Below, piece after piece: positions 1 through 9,226 of a DNA stretch of 32,527 bases (within the stretch, counting starts at the first letter, position 1; each line of letters starts with the position of its first letter). This DNA is from JACMLD01 sp039915085. GTDB taxonomy: Bacteria; Bacteroidota; Bacteroidia; Chitinophagales; Chitinophagaceae. Made by a program: the position numbers and the translations under genes. Under the pieces are notes generated by a model. That model was not told where the DNA came from, did not search any database, and was given only the letters and a program-made list of their open reading frames with translations. The DNA is taken from NCBI GenBank assembly GCA_039915085.1, contig JBDSOC010000103.1, forward strand, positions 1-32,527, in the 5' to 3' direction.

Positions 1-3000
1 CAAAATTGCAAAGCAGGATCAACTTTGGTAAGATTAAAAACTTAGCAGACGCTCCTGACTTACTGGAAGTTCAGATTCAATCTTTTAAAGAGTATTTTCA
101 GTTAGAAACTACTCCGGATAAACGTAATATTGAAGGGTTATTTAAGGTGTTTAAGGAAAATTTTCCCATCACCGATACCCGCAATATTTTCGTGCTGGAG
201 TTCCTGGATTACTTTATCGATCCGCCACGTTATACCATCGAAGAATGTATGGAACGTGGTTTAACCTATGCGGTTCCCCTGAAAGCCAAACTTCGTTTGA
301 GCTGTAATGATGAGGAGCACGTAGATTTCCAGACTATTGTACAGGATGTGTTCCTGGGCAATATTCCTTATATGACTCCCCGTGGTACTTTTGTTATCAA
401 TGGTGCAGAACGTGTGGTGGTAAGCCAGTTACACCGTTCACCCGGTGTATTCTTCGGTCAGTCCATTCATCCCAATGGCACCAAGATATATTCTGCAAGG
501 GTTATTCCTTTTAAAGGTGCCTGGATGGAATTTGCTACAGACATCAATAACGTCATGTATGCATATATCGATCGTAAGAAAAAATTCCCCGTTACTACAT
601 TGTTGCGTTCTATCGGATACGAAACAGACAAAGACATTCTTGAATTGTTTGGTATGGCCGATGAAGTAAAGACGGATAAAAAATCACTTGAAAAACATAT
701 CGGTAAAAAATTGGCTGCCCGCGTGCTGAGAACATGGGTGGAGGATTTTGTGGATGAAGATACCGGTGAAGTGGTTTCTATTGAGCGTAATGAAATAGTA
801 ATGGAACGCGATACCATTCTGGATGAAGAAGGTATTGAAACCATTGCAGAGATGGACGTGAAAAGCGTTTTCCTGCAAAAAGAAGATGTGGGCGGTGACT
901 ACGCTATTATCTACAATACCTTAAATAAGGATACTTCTAACAGTGAGTTGGAAGCGGTTCAGCATATCTACCGCCAGTTGCGTGGTGCTGATGCCCCTGA
1001 TAATGAAACTGCACGCGGTATCATTGATAAATTATTCTTTAGCGATAAGCGTTATGATCTCGGGGAAGTTGGTCGCTACAAGATTAACCGCAAACTTGGA
1101 CTTAACCAGCCACTTGATCATAAGACTCTTACCAAAGAGGATATGATTGAGATTATCAAATACCTGGTTCGTCTTACCAATGCCAAAGCAGATATTGATG
1201 ATATTGATCACCTGAGCAACCGTCGTGTACGTACTGTGGGTGAACAATTGTATGCGCAGTTTGGTGTAGGTCTTGCACGTATGGCAAGAACTATCCGTGA
1301 AAGAATGAACGTTCGCGACAATGAAGTATTTACCCCTGTGGATTTGATCAATGCAAGAACACTTTCATCCGTTATCAATTCATTCTTCGGTACATCGCAG
1401 TTGTCACAGTTTCTTGACCAGACAAATCCATTAAGTGAAATAACACACAAACGCCGTATATCAGCGCTCGGGCCAGGTGGTCTTAGCCGTGAGCGTGCAG
1501 GCTTTGAGGTACGTGACGTACATTATTCTCACTACGGTCGTCTTTGTACCATTGAAACACCGGAAGGACCAAATATTGGTTTGATATCAACATTGTGTGT
1601 ACATGCCAAGATCAACGAAATGGGTTTCATAGAAACACCGTATCGTAAAGTGGTGAACGGCAAAGTAAACATGAAGGAGCTGGAATTCCTGAGTGCAGAA
1701 GAAGAAGACAGTGCTAAAATAGCCCAGGCAAATACGCCGCTGGATGATAAAGGACATTTTGCTGAACAAAAAATTGTTTCCCGCCAGACAGGTGATTTCC
1801 CTATTCTTGAGAGAGAAGAAGTGGAATTTATGGATGTGGCGCCCAACCAGATTGTTGGGTTGAGTGCTTCACTGATTCCGTTCCTGGAACATGATGATGC
1901 CAACCGTGCGCTGATGGGTTCAAACATGCAACGCCAGGCAGTACCGCTTATTCGCCCGCAGGTGCCGATTGTTGGTACCGGTTTGGAAGGAAAGGCAGCA
2001 CGCGATGCAAGGGTGCAGATTCTTGCTGATGGTGAAGGCCAGGTTGAATATGTGGATGGTAACGAAATTCATGTTCGTTATGACAGAAACGATACTGATC
2101 GCCTGGTAAGTTTTGAAGAAGATTTGAAGATATATAACCTGACCAAGTTTATTAAAACCAACCAGGAAACTTCGATCTCCCAGAAACCAGCTGTAAAGAA
2201 AGGACAACGTGTAAAGAAAGATGATTTCTTAAGTGAAGGATATGCTGTAAAAGATAGTGAGTTGGCATTGGGCCGTAACCTGAAAGTGGCGTTCATGCCA
2301 TGGAAGGGGTACAACTTTGAGGATGCAATTGTAATCAGCGAAAAAGTGGTAAGTGAAGACTTGTTTACTTCTATCCATATTTCTGAATATGAACTGGAAG
2401 TACGTGATACCAAACTGGGTGAAGAAGAACTGACGCCTGATATACCAAACGTATCTGAAGAAGCTACCAAAGATTTGGATGAGAATGGTATCATACGCAT
2501 CGGCGCTACGGTTAAAGAGGGAGACATTATCATTGGAAAAATTACTCCAAAGGGTGAAAGTGATCCTACACCGGAAGAAAAGCTGTTGCGTGCCATCTTT
2601 GGTGATAAGGCCGGTGATGCAAAAGATGCTTCACTGAAAGCGCCCAATGGTGTGGAAGGTGTTGTAATCAATAAAAAACTATTCCAGCGCGCCAAGAAAG
2701 ATAAGAATGCCAAGGTTCGTGAAAAAGCACAACTGGAAAAATTAGAAAAAGTACACGAAAAGAATACTGAAGACTTAAAAGAATTGCTGCTGAACAAATT
2801 GCAGACCTTGCTGAAAGAGTACAGCTCTGCAGGGGTAAGCAATAATTTTGGCGAAATGCAGATCGGCAAAGGTGCAAGGTTCAATGCAAAAAACCTGGCT
2901 TCCATTGACTACCTGAACGTAAATCCATTGGGTTGGACAGGCGATGCCACCACGGACGAGCTCATCAACGTACTGCTGCACAATTACAGCATCAAGTACA

Positions 3001-3794
3001 ATGAAGAACTTGGACGTTATAAAAGAGAAAAATTCAATATTTCCATTGGTGATGAATTACCAGCGGGTGTATTGAAACTTGCAAAAGTTTATTTAGCTGT
3101 AAAACGTAAACTGAAAGTAGGTGATAAGATGGCGGGCCGTCATGGTAATAAAGGTATTGTTGCCAAAATTGTACGTGCAGAAGATATGCCTTTCCTGGAA
3201 GACGGAACACCAGTTGACATTGTACTGAACCCATTGGGCGTACCGAGTCGTATGAACCTTGGACAGATATATGAAACCATTCTTGGATGGGCAGGTGAGA
3301 AGCTGAAAGTGAAATTTGCAACGCCGATTTTTGATGGTGCCACAACAGATGAAATTGCCAATTATTGTAACGAGGCAGGTATTCCATTAAACGGTCACAC
3401 TTACTTATATGATGGTGAAACGGGTGACCGCTTCCACCAGAAAGCTACAGTCGGTATCATTTATATTATCAAATTGCATCATATGGTAGATGATAAAATG
3501 CATGCCCGTTCTATCGGACCATACAGTCTTATTACGCAACAGCCTTTGGGTGGTAAAGCACAGTTTGGAGGCCAGCGTTTTGGAGAAATGGAGGTTTGGG
3601 CACTGGAAGCTTATGGTGCATCCAACATATTGCAGGAATTGCTGACGCTTAAATCTGATGATATCATCGGACGTGCTAAAACATACGAAGCAATTGTGAA
3701 GGGTGAAAATATTCCAAGGCCGGGTGTTCCTGAATCATTCAATGTATTGGTTCATGAGCTCAGGGGATTAGGTTTGGATTTGAAGTTTGAGTAA
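1..3794 (+). CDS. rpoB: DNA-directed RNA polymerase subunit beta (5' end cut by window)
   Basis: RpoB is the beta subunit of RNA polymerase and forms one jaw of the active-site cleft. The frame is open from base 3 and reads K-L-Q-S-R-INFGKIKNL. The TTG at 6 is unlikely to be the true start: the family usually has a few more residues, so the start probably lies just left of the window. About 1263 codons are visible, close to the roughly 1270 usual in Bacteroidota. The rifampicin-binding segment (bases about 1383-1490) is clear, with SQLSQFLDQTNPLSEITHKR followed by RISALGPGG. The highly conserved GDKMAGRHGNKG lies near 3121-3156 and the C-terminal FGGQRFGEMEVWALEAYGA near 3566-3622. A charged, Lys/Glu-rich insert lies at about 2690-2830. 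rpoC follows after 133 bp with no terminator between, so the two are probably co-transcribed. Confidence 0.98.
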   Translation, partial: KLQSRINFGKIKNLADAPDLLEVQIQSFKEYFQLETTPDKRNIEGLFKVFKENFPITDTRNIFVLEFLDYFIDPPRYTIEECMERGLTYAVPLKAKLRLSCNDEEHVDFQTIVQDVFLGNIPYMTPRGTFVINGAERVVVSQLHRSPGVFFGQSIHPNGTKIYSARVIPFKGAWMEFATDINNVMYAYIDRKKKFPVTTLLRSIGYETDKDILELFGMADEVKTDKKSLEKHIGKKLAARVLRTWVEDFVDEDTGEVVSIERNEIVMERDTILDEEGIETIAEMDVKSVFLQKEDVGGDYAIIYNTLNKDTSNSELEAVQHIYRQLRGADAPDNETARGIIDKLFFSDKRYDLGEVGRYKINRKLGLNQPLDHKTLTKEDMIEIIKYLVRLTNAKADIDDIDHLSNRRVRTVGEQLYAQFGVGLARMARTIRERMNVRDNEVFTPVDLINARTLSSVINSFFGTSQLSQFLDQTNPLSEITHKRRISALGPGGLSRERAGFEVRDVHYSHYGRLCTIETPEGPNIGLISTLCVHAKINEMGFIETPYRKVVNGKVNMKELEFLSAEEEDSAKIAQANTPLDDKGHFAEQKIVSRQTGDFPILEREEVEFMDVAPNQIVGLSASLIPFLEHDDANRALMGSNMQRQAVPLIRPQVPIVGTGLEGKAARDARVQILADGEGQVEYVDGNEIHVRYDRNDTDRLVSFEEDLKIYNLTKFIKTNQETSISQKPAVKKGQRVKKDDFLSEGYAVKDSELALGRNLKVAFMPWKGYNFEDAIVISEKVVSEDLFTSIHISEYELEVRDTKLGEEELTPDIPNVSEEATKDLDENGIIRIGATVKEGDIIIGKITPKGESDPTPEEKLLRAIFGDKAGDAKDASLKAPNGVEGVVINKKLFQRAKKDKNAKVREKAQLEKLEKVHEKNTEDLKELLLNKLQTLLKEYSSAGVSNNFGEMQIGKGARFNAKNLASIDYLNVNPLGWTGDATTDELINVLLHNYSIKYNEELGRYKREKFNISIGDELPAGVLKLAKVYLAVKRKLKVGDKMAGRHGNKGIVAKIVRAEDMPFLEDGTPVDIVLNPLGVPSRMNLGQIYETILGWAGEKLKVKFATPIFDGATTDEIANYCNEAGIPLNGHTYLYDGETGDRFHQKATVGIIYIIKLHHMVDDKMHARSIGPYSLITQQPLGGKAQFGGQRFGEMEVWALEAYGASNILQELLTLKSDDIIGRAKTYEAIVKGENIPRPGVPESFNVLVHELRGLGLDLKFE

Positions 3795-3927
3795 GAGAAG
3801 CAGTCAGCTATTAGCGCTTGGCTACTGGCTTACGCGGCAAATCAAATTCGGTAGAAAAAAAATTGAACGTCTTTAATTGAAAGCAGTTGCTAACAGCTAA
3901 AGGCTCACAGCTAAAAGCTAAAAATAT
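3795..3927. repeat. rpoB-rpoC spacer with 'agctattagc' repeat units
   Basis: The spacer contains cagctattagc at 3805-3815. Further right, at 3889-3900 and 3906-3920, are inverted, degenerate relatives (gctaacagctaa, cacagctaaaagcta). The exact 11-mer occurs again at the end of the heptose kinase gene (11661-11671). No open frame and no clear terminator are visible. It looks like a dispersed intergenic repeat family, not a regulatory site specific to rpoC. Confidence 0.5.
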
Positions 3928-6900
3928 ATGGCTATCAGAAAAGATAACAATCGTCAGAGAGCGACTTTTACTTTTTCTAAAATCACTATCGGTCTGGCTT
4001 CCCCGGATAGTATCCTGGAAAGAAGTTTTGGTGAAGTGTTGAAGCCCGAAACTATTAACTATCGTACCTACAAACCAGAACGTGACGGTTTGTTCTGCGA
4101 AAGAATTTTTGGACCAGTAAAGGATTATGAGTGTGCCTGCGGAAAGTACAAACGTATACGTTATAAAGGTATCGTATGTGATCGCTGCGGTGTAGAAGTA
4201 ACTGAGAAGAAAGTGCGCAGGGAAAGAATGGGCCATATTAAACTGGTGGTTCCGGTTGTACATATCTGGTACTTTAAAAGTTTACCAAATAAAATTGGCT
4301 ACCTGCTGGGTGTTAGTTCTAAAAAATTGGAAACAATTGTTTATTACGAGCGCTATGTAGTTATACAGGGTGGTGTTAAAGAAAGCCTGAATACAGGTGA
4401 CCTTTTAACTGAAGAAGAGTACCTGGAAATCTTGGATACTTTGCCAAAAGACAACCAGTATCTGCCCGATGATGATCCCAATAAGTTTATTGCCAAAATG
4501 GGTGCTGAAGCGGTGCATGATTTATTACAGCGCATTGATCTTGACAGTCTTAGCGCGCATTTGCGTCATGCTGCTGCCAATGAAACTTCCCAGCAACGTA
4601 AAGCAGATGCTTTAAAGCGTTTGAGTGTGGTAGAAGCTTTCCGCGATGCTAATTCAAGAATTAATAACCGTCCTGAATGGATGGTTATGCAATACATTCC
4701 CGTTATACCGCCAGAACTGCGTCCATTGGTTCCATTGGATGGTGGTCGTTTTGCATCTTCAGATTTGAATGACTTATACCGTCGCGTAATTATCCGTAAC
4801 AACCGTTTAAAGCGTTTATTAGAGATTAAAGCACCTGAAGTAATCTTACGTAATGAAAAACGTATGCTGCAGGAAGCCATAGACAGCTTGTTTGATAACT
4901 CACGTAAATCAAATGCTGTAAAAGCAGAAGGTGGCCGTGCGTTGAAATCATTGAGCGATGTACTGAAAGGTAAACAAGGTCGTTTCCGTCAGAATTTGCT
5001 GGGTAAACGTGTTGACTATTCTGGTCGTTCTGTTATCGTGGTAGGACCGGAACTGAAACTGCATGAGTGCGGGTTACCAAAAGATATGGCAGCGGAATTG
5101 TTCAAACCATTTATCATCCGCAAACTGATTGAACGCGGTATTGTAAAAACGGTTAAGAGCGCAAGAAAATTAGTTGATAAAAAAGAAGCCATCGTTTGGG
5201 ATATTCTTGAAAATATATTGAAAGGACACCCGGTAATGTTAAACCGTGCCCCAACACTTCACCGTTTGTCTATCCAGGCTTTCCAGCCAAAACTGGTAGA
5301 AGGTAAAGCTATACAGCTGCACCCGTTGGTGTGTTCTGCATTCAATGCTGACTTTGATGGTGACCAGATGGCGGTACACGTTCCATTGAGCAATGCTGCT
5401 GTACTGGAAGCGCAGTTACTTATGCTGTCTTCTCATAATATTCTTAACCCGCAGAATGGTACGCCTATTACCCTTCCTTCACAGGACATGGTATTGGGAC
5501 TGTATTACATCAGCAAGGGTAAAAAATCAACGCCCGAAGAAAAAGTGCGTGGTGAAGGCATGACATTCTACAGTGCAGATGAAGTTATCATTGCACACAA
5601 TGAAAAACGTGTTGATCTGCATGCGTGGATTAAAGTAAAAACCAACGTGCGCGAGGATGGTGAACTGAAAAAGAAAATAATTGAAACAACGGTTGGTCGT
5701 GTAATTTTTAACGCAGCTGTTCCAAAAGAAGTTGGTTTTGTAAATGCATTGCTTACCAAGAAGTCTTTGCGTGAAATCATAGGTGATATTACAACCATTA
5801 CCAATGTACCCAAGACTGCAAAGTTTTTGGATGATATTAAACAGATAGGTTTCCGTACTGCATTCCAGGGTGGTTTGTCTTTCAGTGTTAATGACCTTAT
5901 CATACCTGATTCAAAAGAAGAATTACTTGCAAATGCAAAAGTAGAAGTTGATGAAGTGTGGGAAAACTATAACATGGGTCTTATAACCAACAATGAACGT
6001 TATAACCAGATTGTAGATATCTGGAGCCGTGTGGACACACGCATCACGGAGATGCTAATACGCGAACTGGCAAATGATAAACAGGGATTCAATTCTGTTT
6101 ACATGATGCTTGATAGCGGAGCACGTGGTTCAAAACAACAGATTAAACAGCTTGCAGGTATAAGAGGTTTGATGGCTAAGCCAAGAAAAAGCGGCAGTAC
6201 GGGAAGTGAGATCATTGAGAATCCGATTCTTTCCAACTTCAAAGGCGGATTGAATGTACTGGATTATTTTATCTCTACCCACGGTGCGCGTAAAGGTCTT
6301 GCGGATACGGCCTTGAAAACAGCTGATGCCGGTTACTTAACCCGTCGTTTGGTTGACGTGGCGCAGGATGTTGTTATCACTGAAGAAGATTGCGGTACCC
6401 TGCGTGGTATTGCCACCACCGCATTAAAAGATAATGAGGATGTTGTTGAACCGCTGGTAGACAGAATCGTAGGACGTACTTCATTACACAATGTACATCA
6501 CCCGGTTTCAGATGTATTACTGGTTAGTGCCGGAGAACAGATTACCGATGCCATCGGGGTTGCTATTGAAGAAGCAGGTGTTGAAACCATAGAAATACGT
6601 TCTGTGCTTACCTGCGAAAGCAAACGAGGTGTGTGCGTAAGATGTTATGGTAAAAACCTTGCTACCGGTTATACGGCACAAAGAGGAGACGCTGTAGGTA
6701 TCATCGCTGCCCAGTCAATTGGTGAGCCGGGTACACAGTTAACATTGCGTACATTCCACGTGGGTGGTGTGGCAGGTTCTGCTTCAGTAGAATCTTCTTT
6801 GTTCGCTAAGTTTGACGGTACCATTCAATTTGATGGTTTGCGTACGGTAACAACAGAAAATAATGATGGCGAGAAAGTACAGATAGTTATCGGACGTACA

Positions 6901-8220
6901 GGTGAAGTAAGAATAACGGATGTAAAAAATGATCGTCTTTTAATTACCAATAACGTTCCTTATGGTGCCACACTTGCTGTTAAAGACGGCCAGAAAGTTA
7001 CCAAGGGAGAGATTATATGTACATGGGACCCTTATAATAATGTGGTGATATCAGAAATTACAGGTGTGCTGAAATTTGAACATGTTATTGAAGGTATTAC
7101 TTACCGTGATGAGGCAGATGAGCAAACTGGTCACCGTGAAAAAGTGGTAATAGAATCAAAGGATAAAACCAAAATACCTTCCATACTGGTAGAAGGCAAA
7201 GAAATAAAATCTTACAACTTACCGGTTGGAAGTCATATTGTAATGGAAGGCGGGGATGATGTAAAAGCAGGACAGGTAATTGTGAAGATTCCGCGTGTAC
7301 TGGGTAAATTAAGGGATATTACAGGAGGTCTGCCACGTGTAACAGAATTGTTTGAAGCACGTAACCCGGCTAACCCTGCAATCGTTTCTGAAATTGATGG
7401 TGTAATTGCTTTTGGCGCTATTAAACGTGGTAACCGTGAGATTGTAATTGAGGCAAAAGATGGTGTGGTGAAAAAATACCTGGTACCATTAACACGCCAG
7501 ATTCTTGCACAGGATGGTGACTTTGTAAAAGCAGGGACTTCATTGAGCGATGGCCAGACAGCACCGGGAGACATCCTGGCTATTAAAGGACCATTTGCAG
7601 TTCAGGAATATGTGGTAAATGAAATCCAGGAAGTTTATCGTTTACAGGGTGTACGTATCAATGACAAGCACATTGAAGTAATAGTAAGACAGATGATGAA
7701 GAAGCTTGAGATAGTTGATCCGGGTGACACCAGGTTTCTGGAAGAAGATACTGTTGACAAGCTTGAATTCCTTGAAGAAAATGATTACACCTTTGACAAA
7801 AAAGTTGTTACCGAAGCCGGCGACAGTACAAAACTGAAAGCTGGCCAGATTGCAACACTGCGTGAAGTGAGAGAAGAAAATTCTATTCTCCGCAGGTCTG
7901 ATAAGAAACTGGTGGAGTACCGTGATGCCAAGCCTGCTACATCTCAGCCATTGTTACTGGGTATTACAAAAGCATCTTTGGGAACACAAAGCTGGATATC
8001 TGCTGCATCGTTCCAGGAAACAACCAAAGTGTTGAGTTCTGCGGCCATACAGGGAAAAACAGATGAAATGCTTGGTCTTAAAGAAAATGTAATCACCGGG
8101 CATCCAATACCTGCAGGCACTGGTTTACGTGAGTTTGAAAATATGATTGTAGGCAGCAAAGAAGAATACGAATTGCTGCAGACAACAAAAGAGGCCATGA
8201 ATTTTGATGATGAAGAATAA
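3928..8220 (+). CDS. rpoC: DNA-directed RNA polymerase subunit beta'
   Basis: RpoC is the beta' subunit of RNA polymerase and carries the catalytic magnesium. The protein is 1430 residues, the usual length for the phylum. The N-terminal zinc site is visible as C69, C71, C84 and C87. The active-site loop NADFDGDQM is at 473-481, with the three metal-binding aspartates at 475, 477 and 479. The second zinc site includes CESKRGVCVRC (coding near 6610-6645), and the trigger-loop region has IGEPGTQLTLRTFHVGG. The C-terminus is complete, and the gene ends 36 bp before a strong intrinsic terminator. The ATG start gives MAIRKDNNRQ, typical of Bacteroidota RpoC. Confidence 0.98.
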   Translation: MAIRKDNNRQRATFTFSKITIGLASPDSILERSFGEVLKPETINYRTYKPERDGLFCERIFGPVKDYECACGKYKRIRYKGIVCDRCGVEVTEKKVRRERMGHIKLVVPVVHIWYFKSLPNKIGYLLGVSSKKLETIVYYERYVVIQGGVKESLNTGDLLTEEEYLEILDTLPKDNQYLPDDDPNKFIAKMGAEAVHDLLQRIDLDSLSAHLRHAAANETSQQRKADALKRLSVVEAFRDANSRINNRPEWMVMQYIPVIPPELRPLVPLDGGRFASSDLNDLYRRVIIRNNRLKRLLEIKAPEVILRNEKRMLQEAIDSLFDNSRKSNAVKAEGGRALKSLSDVLKGKQGRFRQNLLGKRVDYSGRSVIVVGPELKLHECGLPKDMAAELFKPFIIRKLIERGIVKTVKSARKLVDKKEAIVWDILENILKGHPVMLNRAPTLHRLSIQAFQPKLVEGKAIQLHPLVCSAFNADFDGDQMAVHVPLSNAAVLEAQLLMLSSHNILNPQNGTPITLPSQDMVLGLYYISKGKKSTPEEKVRGEGMTFYSADEVIIAHNEKRVDLHAWIKVKTNVREDGELKKKIIETTVGRVIFNAAVPKEVGFVNALLTKKSLREIIGDITTITNVPKTAKFLDDIKQIGFRTAFQGGLSFSVNDLIIPDSKEELLANAKVEVDEVWENYNMGLITNNERYNQIVDIWSRVDTRITEMLIRELANDKQGFNSVYMMLDSGARGSKQQIKQLAGIRGLMAKPRKSGSTGSEIIENPILSNFKGGLNVLDYFISTHGARKGLADTALKTADAGYLTRRLVDVAQDVVITEEDCGTLRGIATTALKDNEDVVEPLVDRIVGRTSLHNVHHPVSDVLLVSAGEQITDAIGVAIEEAGVETIEIRSVLTCESKRGVCVRCYGKNLATGYTAQRGDAVGIIAAQSIGEPGTQLTLRTFHVGGVAGSASVESSLFAKFDGTIQFDGLRTVTTENNDGEKVQIVIGRTGEVRITDVKNDRLLITNNVPYGATLAVKDGQKVTKGEIICTWDPYNNVVISEITGVLKFEHVIEGITYRDEADEQTGHREKVVIESKDKTKIPSILVEGKEIKSYNLPVGSHIVMEGGDDVKAGQVIVKIPRVLGKLRDITGGLPRVTELFEARNPANPAIVSEIDGVIAFGAIKRGNREIVIEAKDGVVKKYLVPLTRQILAQDGDFVKAGTSLSDGQTAPGDILAIKGPFAVQEYVVNEIQEVYRLQGVRINDKHIEVIVRQMMKKLEIVDPGDTRFLEEDTVDKLEFLEENDYTFDKKVVTEAGDSTKLKAGQIATLREVREENSILRRSDKKLVEYRDAKPATSQPLLLGITKASLGTQSWISAASFQETTKVLSSAAIQGKTDEMLGLKENVITGHPIPAGTGLREFENMIVGSKEEYELLQTTKEAMNFDDEE

Positions 8221-8255
8221 GAATAATGACTTCAGTAATCAATAAAAATAATAGT

Positions 8256-8287
8256 CAGGAAGGGTAAAAACCTTCCTGCTTTTTTTT
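8256..8287 (+). terminator. Intrinsic terminator of the rpoBC unit
   Basis: There is a perfect 8-bp stem, caggaagg (8256-8263) with ccttcctg (8271-8278), and a 7-base loop gtaaaaa. The stem is followed by ct and a run of T to 8287. This is a textbook Rho-independent terminator on the plus strand, 36 bp after the rpoC stop. Confidence 0.92.
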
Positions 8288-8367
8288 GTTTGTATAAATT
8301 TTCGCACTGTTTTTTTAACACTTTTCTTTTTTGTAAAGGGTCTAACTTGCCTTAAAACACCAGACAA

Positions 8368-8970
8368 ATGAAGCAACTTTCACTCATATTAAGTATTATA
8401 GCAGTTGGTCTTTCCGGTGTATTACTTTTTCTGCATTTTAAAGGCAACGATACTGTAAAACAGGTAGTTGCTGCCACTGTTCCTGGTAATAACGCAACCA
8501 GCAATACGGCCAGTTTCAGAATTGCTTATTTTGAGCTGGATTCTCTGCAGAATAATTACCAATATTTCAAAGATGCCCTGAGTACACTGAAAACAAAGGA
8601 GGAGTCTATGAATAATGAACTGGCTTCGCTGGAGAAATCGTACCAGAAAAAAATTGGCGAGTGGCAGCAAAAAGGAAATAATATGTCACAGGCGGAAGCT
8701 GAAGCTGCTAACCGCGAATACCAGCAGATGCAACAGAATTTTCAAAGCCGCAAACAGCAACTGGATCAGAATATCAATGACCAGATGAACGAAACACGTA
8801 AGAAAATAAGAGAACGGCTTGAAACCTATCTCAAAGAATACAATAAGGATAAAAATTATTCTTATATATTGTCAGATTTTCCGGAAGGAATCTTTTATAA
8901 GGATACCGCGTATAATATTACCAACGATTTGATAAAAGGCTTAAACGAGTCCTATAAGAAAAAGAACTAG
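8368..8970 (+). CDS. OmpH/Skp-family periplasmic chaperone-like protein
   Basis: This protein of 200 residues begins with a hydrophobic segment (about 4-24) that can act as a signal or membrane anchor. A low-complexity linker rich in Asn, Thr and Val follows. Then RIAYFELDSL opens a long helical region rich in Lys, Glu and Gln (about 60-160), where NREYQQMQQNFQSRKQQL is typical of Skp/OmpH coiled-coil arms. The C-terminal part, YSYILSDFPEGIFYKDTAYN, matches the usual family ending. Family members hold unfolded outer-membrane proteins in the periplasm. The start is ATG at 8368. The gene is flanked by terminators on both sides, so it is probably a single-gene unit. The family call is firm; the exact client proteins are unknown. 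Confidence 0.85.
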   Translation: MKQLSLILSIIAVGLSGVLLFLHFKGNDTVKQVVAATVPGNNATSNTASFRIAYFELDSLQNNYQYFKDALSTLKTKEESMNNELASLEKSYQKKIGEWQQKGNNMSQAEAEAANREYQQMQQNFQSRKQQLDQNINDQMNETRKKIRERLETYLKEYNKDKNYSYILSDFPEGIFYKDTAYNITNDLIKGLNESYKKKN

Positions 8971-8998
8971 TCGTTTATTTCACGCAACGGCACAAGAT

Positions 8999-9040
8999 AA
9001 AAAAAGCAAAGGTTTGTTAAGAGCCTTTGCTTTTTTTTTT
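8999..9040 (+). terminator. Intrinsic terminator after the OmpH-like gene
   Basis: The stem agcaaagg (9005-9012) pairs with cctttgct (9024-9031), with an 11-base loop. Ten T follow (9031-9040) and seven A precede it (8999-9005). The A and T runs could extend the stem, so it may work on both strands. Confidence 0.9.
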
Positions 9041-9055
9041 GAACGTTCGTCACCG

Positions 9056-9168
9056 TTTCACGCAAACGCAAAGACACGGAGCTTGAAAAGATGCAGAGAT
9101 TGTTAGCGCCTGTGCTATGCAGGTATTAACCTGTATTTCTTTACTTTTCTTTGCCTCATTGCGTGAAA
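9056..9168. repeat. Short element bounded by inverted 'tttcacgcaa'
   Basis: A perfect 10-bp inverted repeat lies at the ends: tttcacgcaa at 9056-9065 and ttgcgtgaaa at 9159-9168. The match continues inward imperfectly (cgcaaagacac on the left; the complement of tctttgcct on the right), giving about 22 bp of related ends around a non-coding core. A third, direct copy of tttcacgcaa lies at 8978-8987. It resembles a miniature inverted-repeat element. No transposase is present and no clear target duplication was seen. Confidence 0.45.
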
Positions 9169-9226
9169 TGTTCCATGAATATTGCACCCGGATTTTCTTA
9201 TCTTCAGGCTTCATACAACATATATA

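Noticed and set aside
2078..2905. 275-codon open frame on the minus strand inside rpoB
   Set aside because: Ser- and Phe-rich composition with no motif, fully antisense to conserved rpoB codons; a shadow frame.
9182..9226. N-terminal extension of the permease from 9182
   Set aside because: No ATG at 9182, and it adds a non-typical leader before MTEQNPSF; the ATG at 9227 fits APC permeases.
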